From an uncultured Eubacteriales bacterium (lineage in GTDB: Bacteria > Bacillota > Clostridia > Oscillospirales > Oscillospiraceae), in contig CAUABY010000049.1 of assembly GCA_958427375.1 (NCBI GenBank), positions 1 to 11,074 on the forward strand: a stretch of 11,074 nt of DNA, written 5' to 3'. The position numbers and the translations under genes were made by a program. The notes beneath the pieces were generated by a model. It made no database searches, had not been told where the DNA came from, and saw nothing but the letters and a program-made list of their open reading frames with translations. This document shows, piece by piece, positions 1-6,056 of the stretch. The stretch's first letter is position 1. Each line of letters starts with the position of its first letter.

Positions 1-112
1 TTGCCGAGGAGAAAAGCTCAGGACAATCAACATCAGCCGCGGCGGTAAACTCAGCCACAGCTTGCCAATCCTTTGCTGTCTGCCCTAATCCATGCAGAAA
101 CACAACTTTCAT
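1..112 (-). CDS. alpha/beta-hydrolase-like protein, N-terminal fragment (runs off the left edge)
   Basis: The minus strand from ATG at 112-110 stays open to the window edge and gives 37 residues starting MKVVFLHGLGQTAKDWQAV. The pattern beta-strand followed by HGLGQT then a W is the classic N-terminal start of alpha/beta hydrolases, where the HG segment forms part of the oxyanion hole. The nucleophile elbow and the rest of the catalytic triad lie outside the window, so the substrate cannot be guessed. The Shine-Dalgarno is weak (AAAGAAAA just before ATG), but the lack of an earlier in-frame start and the immediate beta-strand favour this start. It is divergent from the ECF sigma gene, sharing the intergenic stretch 113-354. 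Family-level call is fairly secure; a more specific esterase or lipase name would be invention. Confidence 0.7.
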   Translation of the reverse strand, partial: MKVVFLHGLGQTAKDWQAVAEFTAAADVDCPELFSSA

Positions 113-163
113 TTTTCTTTTTACACTTTTTATGTAATATAAGCTATGCTGTGAAACGAAATG

Positions 164-192
164 AGTTTATCATATATTCTGCTGGTTTTCAA
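164..192 (-). promoter_or_regulatory. candidate sigma-A promoter of the left hydrolase gene
   Basis: Read on the minus strand, a perfect-looking -35 half TTGAAA (187-192) is followed after 17 bp by TAAACT (164-169), a 4/6 match to TATAAT. It would start a transcript roughly 45 nt before the hydrolase ATG. The region is A+T rich, so chance matches are common and this is only a candidate. Confidence 0.3.
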
Positions 193-247
193 GTGAAGCA
201 CATGGCATAATATAGCGGACATAATTTTTCGATATTTTTTGAAAACA

Positions 248-276
248 TGTGACTTTTCGGTATCCGCCGCTGTCTA
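248..276 (+). promoter_or_regulatory. ECF-type autoregulatory promoter for the sigma/anti-sigma operon
   Basis: TGTGAC at 248-253, then a 17-bp spacer, then TGTCTA at 271-276 followed by ATAG. This resembles the ECF promoter layout known from Bacillus SigV/SigM/SigX/SigW (TGAAAC, 16-17 bp, CGTCTA), including the T-run right after the -35. It lies directly upstream of an ECF sigma gene, as expected for autoregulation. The start point would be near 283, leaving a leader of about 70 nt before the GTG start at 355. The match is seen in the sequence; recognition by the neighbouring sigma factor is inference. Confidence 0.6.
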
Positions 277-354
277 ATAGAGTGAAGGGCCCAAAGCTGA
301 CGCGAGCCAACACACAAAACGGTGCGTGCCAGCCATACGAAAGGAAGTGTAATC

Positions 355-909
355 GTGACAGATAATCAAATTATCAGCCTGTTCTGGAACCGAGATGAGG
401 ACGCAGTTTATGCCACCGATGCTGCTTACGGCCGAAGGCTGCGCGCCTTGTCCAATGGAATTTTGCAAAACCGTGAGGACGCTGAGGAAGCCGTAAACGA
501 CACATATATGAAAACATGGGACTCTATACCGAATGCGCGCCCTCAGTATTTTTATGCCTATATTGCCGCTATTTGCCGCAATCTCTCCCTGAATCTTCTA
601 AACTGGAAGCTTGCCGCAAAGCGCCGGGCGGAGATAATTTCAATCACTGAGGAGCTGGAGCAATGTATCCCAGACCCCAGTCAGGAGCGCTATTCCGAAA
701 GCGCGGAGATTACAGAGGCGCTGAACGATTTCTTGGAAAGCCTCTCAAAAGACTCCCGTCTAATTTTCGTCCGCCGCTATTGGTTCGCGGACAGCGTTGC
801 CGCAATCGCGCGGCGCTATGGCATGACGGAGAGTAAGGTTAAGATGCAGCTTCTGCGCACACGGACAAAGCTGCAAAGTTATTTGGAAAAGGAGGGCGTT
901 TATATATGA
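355..909 (+). CDS. ECF-type RNA polymerase sigma factor
   Basis: A 184-residue sigma-70 family protein made only of the two ECF domains. Sigma region 2 spans about residues 5-80, with the hallmark acidic stretch NREDAEEAVNDTYMKTWDSIP and the following FYAYIAAICRNLSLNLL helix. Region 4 spans about 120-175 with a helix-turn-helix: SLSKDSRLIFVRRYW, then VAAIARRYGMTESKVKMQLLRTRTKL. It should direct RNA polymerase to stress-type promoters, probably including its own at 248-276. Start choice: GTG at 355 has AAAGGAAG seven bases upstream; an in-frame ATG at 322 lacks a good ribosome site and adds residues outside the family fold. The stop overlaps the next gene's start (ATGA), so the two are translationally coupled. 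The regulon and triggering signal cannot be read from the sequence. Confidence 0.9.
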   Translation: MTDNQIISLFWNRDEDAVYATDAAYGRRLRALSNGILQNREDAEEAVNDTYMKTWDSIPNARPQYFYAYIAAICRNLSLNLLNWKLAAKRRAEIISITEELEQCIPDPSQERYSESAEITEALNDFLESLSKDSRLIFVRRYWFADSVAAIARRYGMTESKVKMQLLRTRTKLQSYLEKEGVYI

Positions 910-1931
910 AAGGCAAAGAATTTATGAAGGAGCTTAGTTATATCGACCCGAAATATATACAAGAGGGCGAGTTTGACACTGTTTCCGCGAATGTTAAGTC
1001 CGCGTATTCACATAAAAAGCTGCTTGTGCTTATCCCGGCGGCCTGCTTGCTGCTCTCACTGGCCGTGACAGCTTATGCCATGAACCTATTCGGCATCAGA
1101 GAACTGTTCAACAACTCTAACAGAGAACTGCCCGAAGCGGCGGAGCCATATATTCAGCAGGAGAGCGCGGCGGCACAGGGCGAGGGCTGGACATGTGCGA
1201 TTACCGAGAGCCTCAGCGACAGCGCAAATGTAATCGCGACCGTTAAAATTGACGGCGGCGACGAGTACATCGTTGTGCCGACGGATGCAATCCCGGAGGA
1301 GGATACTCTCAGCAGCATAGGTCTCACGGGGGATGAAACATTGCAGGAGTATGCCGACACGCAGGGGAAGAAGCTGCTGCTCGTGGGTGCGAAAATCACT
1401 AAGGTCGGCGATGAGGAGATTGGCAACGCGTCTCAGCTTATGCAGAATCTTTCCGACAGCGAAATGGTGATACTTACAAAAGCGAACAAAGCAAGGGCCA
1501 CCGAGAACGCGGAGGCTGTGTGCCTTGTCTATGCGCTTGAGGCTGGCAGCGACGAGGTGCAGCGCGTGGAGCTGCCCTTTATCCTTAACGAGGCGCCCGC
1601 CACGGAGGATGAGATGACATATCACCCGGTTAATGCTGACGCGGTTCCGGGCGTGACTGTCGGAGATATGAGCGTGACGGAGACCGCGCTCGGCATAAAC
1701 ATTAAAATGATGGAAACTGAGACGGATGAGGAAGCCTATCGGAACATTATGAAGGTAGAAATCGTCGGCCTGAGCTACAGCGAGGGCGGCGCCGTTTTGG
1801 AGGATGACGGCAACTGGTACTTCGAGGCCAACATGTGCCAGGGCACGCTGAGCGACAAGTTAATAGTCCGCTATTACGACTGGGACAAACAGCCCATCGG
1901 CGAAATCGAATTCCAAAAAGCGGGGGCTTGA
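906..1931 (+). CDS. single-pass membrane protein, probable cognate anti-sigma factor
   Basis: A 341-residue protein overlapping the sigma gene by 4 bp. Residues 1-37 are cytoplasmic and begin MKGKEFMKELSYIDPKYIQE, a short helical, acidic N-terminus of the kind seen in clostridial proteins encoded next to ECF sigma factors. Residues about 38-58 (LLVLIPAACLLLSLAVTAYA) form one transmembrane helix. Residues 60-341 are a large acidic, soluble-looking domain expected outside the membrane; I do not recognise a named domain in it. There is no zinc-binding HxxxCxxC motif, so it is not a classical ZAS anti-sigma. The likely role is holding the sigma factor at the membrane until an envelope signal is sensed by the outer domain. 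Coupling to the sigma gene is seen; the inhibitory function is inferred from family context. It could alternatively be an ECF-controlled surface protein. Confidence 0.65.
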   Translation: MKGKEFMKELSYIDPKYIQEGEFDTVSANVKSAYSHKKLLVLIPAACLLLSLAVTAYAMNLFGIRELFNNSNRELPEAAEPYIQQESAAAQGEGWTCAITESLSDSANVIATVKIDGGDEYIVVPTDAIPEEDTLSSIGLTGDETLQEYADTQGKKLLLVGAKITKVGDEEIGNASQLMQNLSDSEMVILTKANKARATENAEAVCLVYALEAGSDEVQRVELPFILNEAPATEDEMTYHPVNADAVPGVTVGDMSVTETALGINIKMMETETDEEAYRNIMKVEIVGLSYSEGGAVLEDDGNWYFEANMCQGTLSDKLIVRYYDWDKQPIGEIEFQKAGA

Positions 1932-1971
1932 TGCGCCGCGCCGCAACAGAATAGCAAATCTTTAATACAAA

Positions 1972-2007
1972 CAGCCCTGCCTGTGGATTACGCCAAGGGC
2001 AGGGCTG
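1972..2007. terminator. two-way hairpin terminator between convergent genes
   Basis: CAGCCCTGCC at 1972-1981 pairs perfectly with GGCAGGGCTG at 1998-2007. The stem continues inward through TGTGG/CCAAG with one wobble and one mismatch, closing on the loop ATTACG. It lies 40 bp past the anti-sigma stop and 70 bp past the end of the convergent methyltransferase. The downstream T content is modest on both sides, so efficiency is uncertain. Confidence 0.65.
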
Positions 2008-2076
2008 AAGATTTATATTATAGAAATATCAGTTAATCAACCGCCGACTGGGCGGCTGACGGGGTCGGGGTGCCGC

Positions 2077-2793
2077 TCAGACGATGTGATAAATCCGCCT
2101 ATACTCGTCGGTGGGGGAGCCGTCAGCGCTGTTCAAAATAAGCGGCGGCTCGATGTTGAGGCCTGGCCTGCCGCCGCGCTTGGCCTCCACTAAAACGAGC
2201 GAGGGCTTAGCTCCGGCTCTGTTCTCAACAAGCCGCAGGCGCTTTGGTTCAAGGCCGTATTTCACCATGGTGCAGAACACCTCGCTGAGCCGCTCCGGCT
2301 TGTGGACGAGAGCGAAACTGCCGCCCGTGCGCAGCAGCCATCCGGCAGCGGCGCAGATATTGTCCAGCGTACACAGACTCTCGCCGCGCGCGGACGAGCG
2401 CCCGGCGACGGGAGAGAGCGCGCCGCGGTCAACAGGGAAGTACGGCGGGTTGGCGGCGGCTAAATCAAAGCTCCCGGACTTGAACAGCTCTCGATGCGCG
2501 CGGATATCACCGCAGATGAGCACGGCGCGCTCGGCAAGGCCGTTCACCGCCATGTTCTCCCGCGCAAGCTCCACGGCCTCAGGCAGAATTTCAAGCCCGG
2601 TCATGTGCAGCCGCTCAGTGCGCGCAAGGAGCAGCAGCATGATAGCACCGGAGGCACAGCCGAGGTCAATACCGCGCTGTGCGGCGCCCGTATTTATAAA
2701 ATCACTGAGCAGTACACAGTCCGTGCTGAGGCGGAAATGCTCCGCCTGCGCAAACTTGGGGCCGCCCGGCCATAAATCACAAAAATTGTTCAT
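2077..2793 (-). CDS. TrmN6/YfiC-type SAM-dependent methyltransferase
   Basis: A 238-residue class I methyltransferase. The Gly-rich SAM loop is DLGCASGAI (residues 43-51), the acidic ribose-binding residue is E68 in GLEILPEAV, motif III carries GDIR (95-98), and the catalytic NPPY is at 115-118 followed by F119. The N-terminal segment, with a QAEHFRLSTDCVLL stretch, is typical of the group containing E. coli TrmN6 (YfiC), which makes m6A37 in tRNA1(Val), and Bacillus YabB. NPPY-type enzymes methylate exocyclic amines of adenine or a Gln side chain, so N6-adenine of tRNA is the best guess, not proven. The start is supported by AGGATGAG eight bases before ATG. The length fits the family. The gene stands alone, convergent with the anti-sigma gene; a structured repeat begins 33 bp upstream of its start. 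Confidence 0.82.
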   Translation of the reverse strand: MNNFCDLWPGGPKFAQAEHFRLSTDCVLLSDFINTGAAQRGIDLGCASGAIMLLLLARTERLHMTGLEILPEAVELARENMAVNGLAERAVLICGDIRAHRELFKSGSFDLAAANPPYFPVDRGALSPVAGRSSARGESLCTLDNICAAAGWLLRTGGSFALVHKPERLSEVFCTMVKYGLEPKRLRLVENRAGAKPSLVLVEAKRGGRPGLNIEPPLILNSADGSPTDEYRRIYHIV

Positions 2794-2812
2794 ATAAACT
2801 CATCCTGAAATG

Positions 2813-2840
2813 CGTATACAATAATAGCATCGGCAGACAA
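2813..2840 (-). promoter_or_regulatory. weak candidate promoter straddling the repeat edge, for the methyltransferase
   Basis: On the minus strand TTGTCT (2835-2840) inside the terminal inverted repeat is followed after 16 bp by TATACG (2813-2818). Each hexamer matches the sigma-A consensus at 4 of 6 positions. If real, the repeat contributes the -35 box and the unique DNA the -10 box. Evidence is thin. Confidence 0.2.
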
Positions 2841-3100
2841 GGACACACAGGGTTTTGACGGGCAGAAAAACGCCCATGCGGCTTCAAAGCCCTTGACAAT
2901 ACACAAAGTATTCTCAGCGGGCTTTTCATTGCCTGAGCGCATTTCTGCTCCGGCAAAACTGCGGGCACCTGACAGCGATGTATTTATGAGCGATTTTTTC
3001 TTTTTGAGATGCAGATGGGCTGCCGCCCATCAAAGCGAAAAGAGCAAAAAGCGTCTTAAAGACGCGCTGTCAGGCGTGTGTGCTCTTGTCTGCCGATTCT
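2826..3100. repeat. 275-bp structured dispersed repeat with terminal inverted repeats (MITE-like), complete copy
   Basis: The ends, 2826-2849 and 3077-3100, are imperfect inverted repeats matching at 21 of 24 positions (core ATCGGCAGACAAG). The first 55 bp (2826-2880) recur exactly at the window's right edge, fixing the left boundary independently. Inside is a chain of hairpins: AAAGCCC 2886-2892 with GGGCTTT 2919-2925 enclosing AATAC/GTATT; TTGCC-x-GAGC 2929-2938 with GCTC-x-GGCAA 2947-2956; a 12-nt arm at 2966-2977 pairing 11/12 with 3065-3076 and enclosing GATGGGC/GCCCATC (3014-3031) and GCGTCT/AGACGC (3051-3065). No transposase is encoded, so it would move only in trans. TA dinucleotides flank 2827-3099, but the second copy is preceded by CA, so a TA target duplication is unconfirmed. 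It fills most of the 378-bp gap between methyltransferase and ferredoxin. It might instead be a structured RNA or REP-type element. Confidence 0.7.
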
Positions 3101-3131
3101 ACCGTTGCGCTTATTAACTGCCAACAAGTAT

Positions 3132-3168
3132 AAAAAAAGAAGGAGCCGCTGAGCTCCTTCTTTTTTTT
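3132..3168 (-). terminator. intrinsic terminator of the ferredoxin gene
   Basis: GAAGGAGC (3139-3146) pairs perfectly with GCTCCTTC (3153-3160) around the six-base loop CGCTGA. The stem is flanked by A7 and T8 runs, giving a U-tract on either strand. It starts a few bases past the ferredoxin stop on the minus strand, and could also stop plus-strand transcripts leaving the repeat. Confidence 0.9.
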
Positions 3169-3171
3169 CGA

Positions 3172-3342
3172 TTACTGCTGGACGATAGCGTCAGCCGGGC
3201 AGTTGGCGGCGCAGGTGCCGCAATCAAGGCACTTGTCAGCGTCGATAACGTAGTGAAGATCACCCATATCAATTGCGTCGGCAGGGCAGTTAGCAGCGCA
3301 GGTGCCGCAGGACAGGCACTCGTCAGTGATAACAAAAGCCAT
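3172..3342 (-). CDS. 2[4Fe-4S] ferredoxin, clostridial type
   Basis: A 56-residue electron carrier with two near-identical cluster motifs, CLSCGTCAANCP and CLDCGTCAANCP. Each supplies three closely spaced cysteines plus the remote Cys-Pro ligand for the partner cluster, so two [4Fe-4S] clusters are expected. The length (about 55) and the internal two-fold repeat match classic low-potential cytoplasmic ferredoxins that serve pyruvate:ferredoxin oxidoreductase, hydrogenase and Rnf-type complexes in anaerobes. Start choice: ATG at 3342 has GGAGG seven bases upstream and begins MAFVITDECLSCG, the family's usual N-terminus; an upstream in-frame ATG at 3417 falls inside the promoter and would add 25 foreign residues. 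It is monocistronic, with its own promoter and terminator, and divergent from the Clp gene. The specific redox partner is unknown. Confidence 0.95.
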   Translation of the reverse strand: MAFVITDECLSCGTCAANCPADAIDMGDLHYVIDADKCLDCGTCAANCPADAIVQQ

Positions 3343-3389
3343 AATGTTACCTCCATATGTATTTTCGGTCCAAAGACCTTTTCTATCAC

Positions 3390-3417
3390 ATTGTAGCACA
3401 GAATAGAGAAAAATCAA
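3390..3417 (-). promoter_or_regulatory. sigma-A promoter of the ferredoxin gene (extended -10)
   Basis: On the minus strand TTGATT (3412-3417), a 16-bp spacer, then TACAAT (3390-3395) preceded by TGC, which makes an extended -10. The transcript would start near 3383, giving a leader of about 40 nt before the GGAGG site. This is a good promoter match, suiting an abundant protein such as ferredoxin. Confidence 0.7.
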
Positions 3418-3550
3418 TTAAAAATTTGTGACGCTTTATATTTCTTCCTTAAGCTGGGGATAATTTTCCTGATCGCAGTGCTGTTTCGCTTTTATCGGCG
3501 CGGCATATGCGGGATAATTCTGTTAGTGCGCTTGCGGGGAGGCAAAGAAC

Positions 3551-5815
3551 TTGAAGAGCAACGGACAATTTACACAGCGGGCAGAGCTCGCAATTGAAAA
3601 CGCGAGAAAGGCGGCGGGCTCGCTCGGCCACAGCTATGTCGGCACTGAGCACCTGCTGCTTGGCATAACAATGGAGCGCGATGGACTTGGCGCGCGCATA
3701 CTGGAAAAGCGCGGCATCGGGGAGGCGGAGCTTCGCCGCGCCGTGACCACTCTGTTCGGCGTCGGCGCGGAAGCCACGCCCGGACAGGGCCTGACCACAC
3801 GCGCGCGCCTCGCCATGGAGAAAGCTGCCGCCGAGGCTGACGCGCTGCATCAGGGCTATATTGGCACGGAGCATATCATACTCGGCGTTATCCGCCAGAG
3901 CGACAGCGGCGGTGTGCGCGCGCTGATAAACGCGGGGGCGAACATCAACGACATATACACAGATCTCATGGACGTGTTCGGTGCGCCCAACAGCCGCAGC
4001 AAGCCCACGGCGGGTGCCGTGCGCAGCACGATACGCCGCACGGAGACACGCATACTCGACCAGTACAGCCGCGACCTGACCGAGCTTGCCCTGACCGGCG
4101 GCATTGACCCCGTCGTCGGGCGCGGGGAGGAAATCCTGCGCACGGTGCAAATCCTCTCGCGCCGCACGAAAAATAACCCCGTGCTTGTGGGTGAGCCGGG
4201 CGTGGGCAAGACCGCTGTGGCCGAGGGGCTTGCAATGCAGGTCGCGCGCGGCGATGCCCCGGCGGAGCTTAGCAAAAAGCGCATAGTTTCACTCGATGTT
4301 CCCGCAATGCTCGCGGGGACGAAGTACCGCGGCGACTTTGAAGAGCGCGTGAAGGCGGTGTTGAAAGACGTAAAGCGCGCGGGAGATGTAATCCTCTTCG
4401 TTGACGAGCTGCACACGATAATCGGCGCTGGCAGTGCCGAGGGCGCGATTGACGCGGCGAACATCCTCAAACCCGCGCTCGGCCGGGGCGAGGTGCAGAT
4501 AATCGGCGCGACAACGCCGGAGGAGTACCGCCGCCATATCGAAAAGGATGCGGCGCTTGAGCGGCGCTTTCAGCCCGTGCGCGTGGCGGAGCCGGACCGC
4601 GAGCAGACACTTGAAATGCTCAAAAGCCTGCGGCGCGGCTTGGAGGAGCACCACAAAGTGCGCATAAGTGACAAGGCGCTGACGGCGGCTTATGAGCTCT
4701 CCGTGCGCTATATAAGTGACCGTTTCCTGCCGGATAAGGCCATTGACCTTATCGACGAGGCTTCGGCGGGCGTCCACGTCTCCGGGCGGGCGGACGATCT
4801 CGTATCGGCATCCGATGTTGCGCAGGTCGTGTCGCGCTGGACGAACATCCCTGTGACGGGAATCGACAAGGACGAGAGTGAGCGGCTGAAAAACCTCGAA
4901 GCCGAGCTTAAAAAGCGCATAATCGGGCAGGATGAGGCCGTCTCCGCCGTGGCGCGGGCAATCCGCCGCAGCCGCGTGGGGCTGAAAGACCCGGCGCGCC
5001 CCGTCGGCAGCTTCCTCTTCTTAGGTCCCACGGGCGTGGGCAAAACCGAGCTGTGCCGCGCGCTCGCCGCGACTGTGTACGGCGACGAGCAGGCCATGAT
5101 ACGCCTTGACATGTCGGAATACATGGAAAAGCACACGGTCAGCCGGCTCATCGGCTCACCTCCGGGCTATGTCGGCTACGAGGACGGCGGCCAGCTGACA
5201 GAGAAAGTGCGGCGCAAGCCGTGGTCGGTCGTACTCTTTGACGAGATTGAAAAGGCGCACGAGGACGTGTGGAGCATACTTTTGCAGATAATGGACGACG
5301 GTCACCTCACCGACTCCACCGGGCGGCGCATAGACTTCTCAAACACCGTCATCGTGATGACCTCGAATGTCGGCGCGAAGGCGATAACTGACGGCAGGCC
5401 GCGCCTGGGCTTCAGCGGCGGGGAAAGCAGGGCGGAGGAGGAGATGCGCTCGCAGGTGATGGAAGAGCTGAGAAGCACCTTCCGCCCTGAGTTTCTCAAC
5501 CGCGTCGACGAGATGATAGTTTTCCACCGCCTGACCGAGCAGAACATGTACGCCATCACGCAGACCATGCTGACAACGCTCAAGGCGCGATTTGAGAAGC
5601 TGGGGCTGCATCTCATTGTGCCGGAGGAGACGGCGCGCTGGCTCGCCGCCGAGGGTTACGATGAGAAGTTCGGCGCGCGCCCGTTGCGCCGCACGGTGCA
5701 GCACAGCATAGAGGACGCGGCGGCGGAGCTGCTGCTCGACGGGCGCGCCGCCTCCGGGGACTCTATCGCGGCTGTTATTAACGGCGGCAGGCTCAAGCTG
5801 TCAGTCGCCGTGTGA
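3551..5815 (+). CDS. ClpC-like AAA+ protein unfoldase lacking the middle (M) domain
   Basis: A 754-residue Clp/Hsp100 ATPase. Residues 5-140 form the double Clp-N domain (FTQRAELAIENARKAAGSLGHSYVGTEHLLLGI and its repeat TRARLAMEKAAAEADALHQGYIGTEHIILGVI). AAA+ ring 1 has Walker A GEPGVGKT (214-221), Walker B VILFVDEL (280-287) and arginine finger ALERRF. Ring 2 has Walker A GPTGVGKTE (492-500), Walker B VVLFDE (560-565), LNRVDE and sensor-2 GARPLRR. LGF at 619-621 is the ClpP-docking loop, so it should feed unfolded substrates to ClpP. Only about 16 residues separate the end of ring 1 (DEAS, 402-405) from DVAQVVSRW (422 on), where ClpC normally has a coiled-coil M domain. Start: TTG at 3551 with GGGGAGG eight bases upstream. 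No ctsR-mcsAB neighbours and no CtsR or CIRCE box seen. Size is ClpA-like, sequence ClpC-like. Confidence 0.93.
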   Translation: MKSNGQFTQRAELAIENARKAAGSLGHSYVGTEHLLLGITMERDGLGARILEKRGIGEAELRRAVTTLFGVGAEATPGQGLTTRARLAMEKAAAEADALHQGYIGTEHIILGVIRQSDSGGVRALINAGANINDIYTDLMDVFGAPNSRSKPTAGAVRSTIRRTETRILDQYSRDLTELALTGGIDPVVGRGEEILRTVQILSRRTKNNPVLVGEPGVGKTAVAEGLAMQVARGDAPAELSKKRIVSLDVPAMLAGTKYRGDFEERVKAVLKDVKRAGDVILFVDELHTIIGAGSAEGAIDAANILKPALGRGEVQIIGATTPEEYRRHIEKDAALERRFQPVRVAEPDREQTLEMLKSLRRGLEEHHKVRISDKALTAAYELSVRYISDRFLPDKAIDLIDEASAGVHVSGRADDLVSASDVAQVVSRWTNIPVTGIDKDESERLKNLEAELKKRIIGQDEAVSAVARAIRRSRVGLKDPARPVGSFLFLGPTGVGKTELCRALAATVYGDEQAMIRLDMSEYMEKHTVSRLIGSPPGYVGYEDGGQLTEKVRRKPWSVVLFDEIEKAHEDVWSILLQIMDDGHLTDSTGRRIDFSNTVIVMTSNVGAKAITDGRPRLGFSGGESRAEEEMRSQVMEELRSTFRPEFLNRVDEMIVFHRLTEQNMYAITQTMLTTLKARFEKLGLHLIVPEETARWLAAEGYDEKFGARPLRRTVQHSIEDAAAELLLDGRAASGDSIAAVINGGRLKLSVAV

Positions 5816-5874
5816 AGCGGCGCCGCAAACTAAAAAAATCGAAGTCCCTTGCCGGGCCTTGATTTGGAGAGAAG

Positions 5875-5935
5875 AAATAACATCGTCGGTCATTTGCTGC
5901 TGTTTGCGGCGGCAGATGACCATACGGTGTTATTT
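5875..5935 (+). terminator. long hairpin downstream of the Clp gene, probable terminator
   Basis: Arms 5875-5902 and 5907-5935 pair over about 27 bp, with several G-T wobbles and one small internal loop at C5887/A5922-T5923, closing on a TTTG loop. The outer arms are AAATAACA and TGTTATTT, followed by only a short T-run (TTTT overlapping the stem end). It starts 60 bp past the Clp stop. A terminator is the simplest reading, but the stem is longer than usual. A smaller imperfect hairpin (AAATC near 5836 with GATTT near 5861) precedes it. Confidence 0.55.
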
Positions 5936-5949
5936 TGACGTTTTTAACG

Positions 5950-5978
5950 TTGTAAATAAACTATTGTTGAATTATAAT
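5950..5978 (+). promoter_or_regulatory. sigma-A promoter of the two-component/envelope operon
   Basis: TTGTAA (5950-5955), an exact 17-bp spacer, and a perfect TATAAT (5973-5978). Transcription would begin near 5985, giving a leader of about 70 nt before the response-regulator ATG. This is the best promoter match in the window. Confidence 0.7.
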
Positions 5979-5994
5979 TGAAATAAAGTTTATT
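5955..5994 (+). promoter_or_regulatory. candidate operator over the operon promoter
   Basis: AATAAACT (5955-5962) and AGTTTATT (5987-5994) are perfect 8-bp inverted repeats bracketing the -10 box. Between them lie two tandem 11-bp direct repeats, 5963-5973 and 5974-5984, matching at 8 of 11 positions with a shared TTGAA core. OmpR-family regulators typically bind tandem half-sites at 10-11 bp spacing, so autoregulation by the downstream regulator is plausible. The area is A+T rich, so chance symmetry is possible. Confidence 0.35.
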
Positions 5995-6056
5995 GTGGAC
6001 TGGTAAAATAAAAAAACAAAATGGGGTCATAATCTTCAAAAAATACGGAGGGGCGT

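Noticed and set aside
2111..2797. Long plus-strand open frame opposite the methyltransferase
   Set aside because: It is the antisense shadow of a gene with clear SAM-binding and NPPY motifs; its translation is Ser/Arg/Pro-rich without any fold signature.
2893..3117. Plus-strand 74-codon open frame between methyltransferase and ferredoxin
   Set aside because: It lies almost wholly inside the structured repeat, reads through its hairpins and right inverted repeat, and has no ribosome binding site.
3172..3342. Internal near-repeat in the ferredoxin gene considered as a DNA repeat of interest
   Set aside because: It is the ancient internal duplication typical of all 2[4Fe-4S] ferredoxins.
3367..3378. 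GGTCCAAAGACC palindrome in the ferredoxin leader, considered as a CtsR-like or other operator
   Set aside because: Only 4-bp arms; it does not match the CtsR tandem heptad or the CIRCE element, and could easily be chance.
3172..3417. Longer ferredoxin start at 3417
   Set aside because: The extra 25 residues overlap the promoter and leader; GGAGG is positioned for ATG at 3342, which gives the normal family N-terminus.
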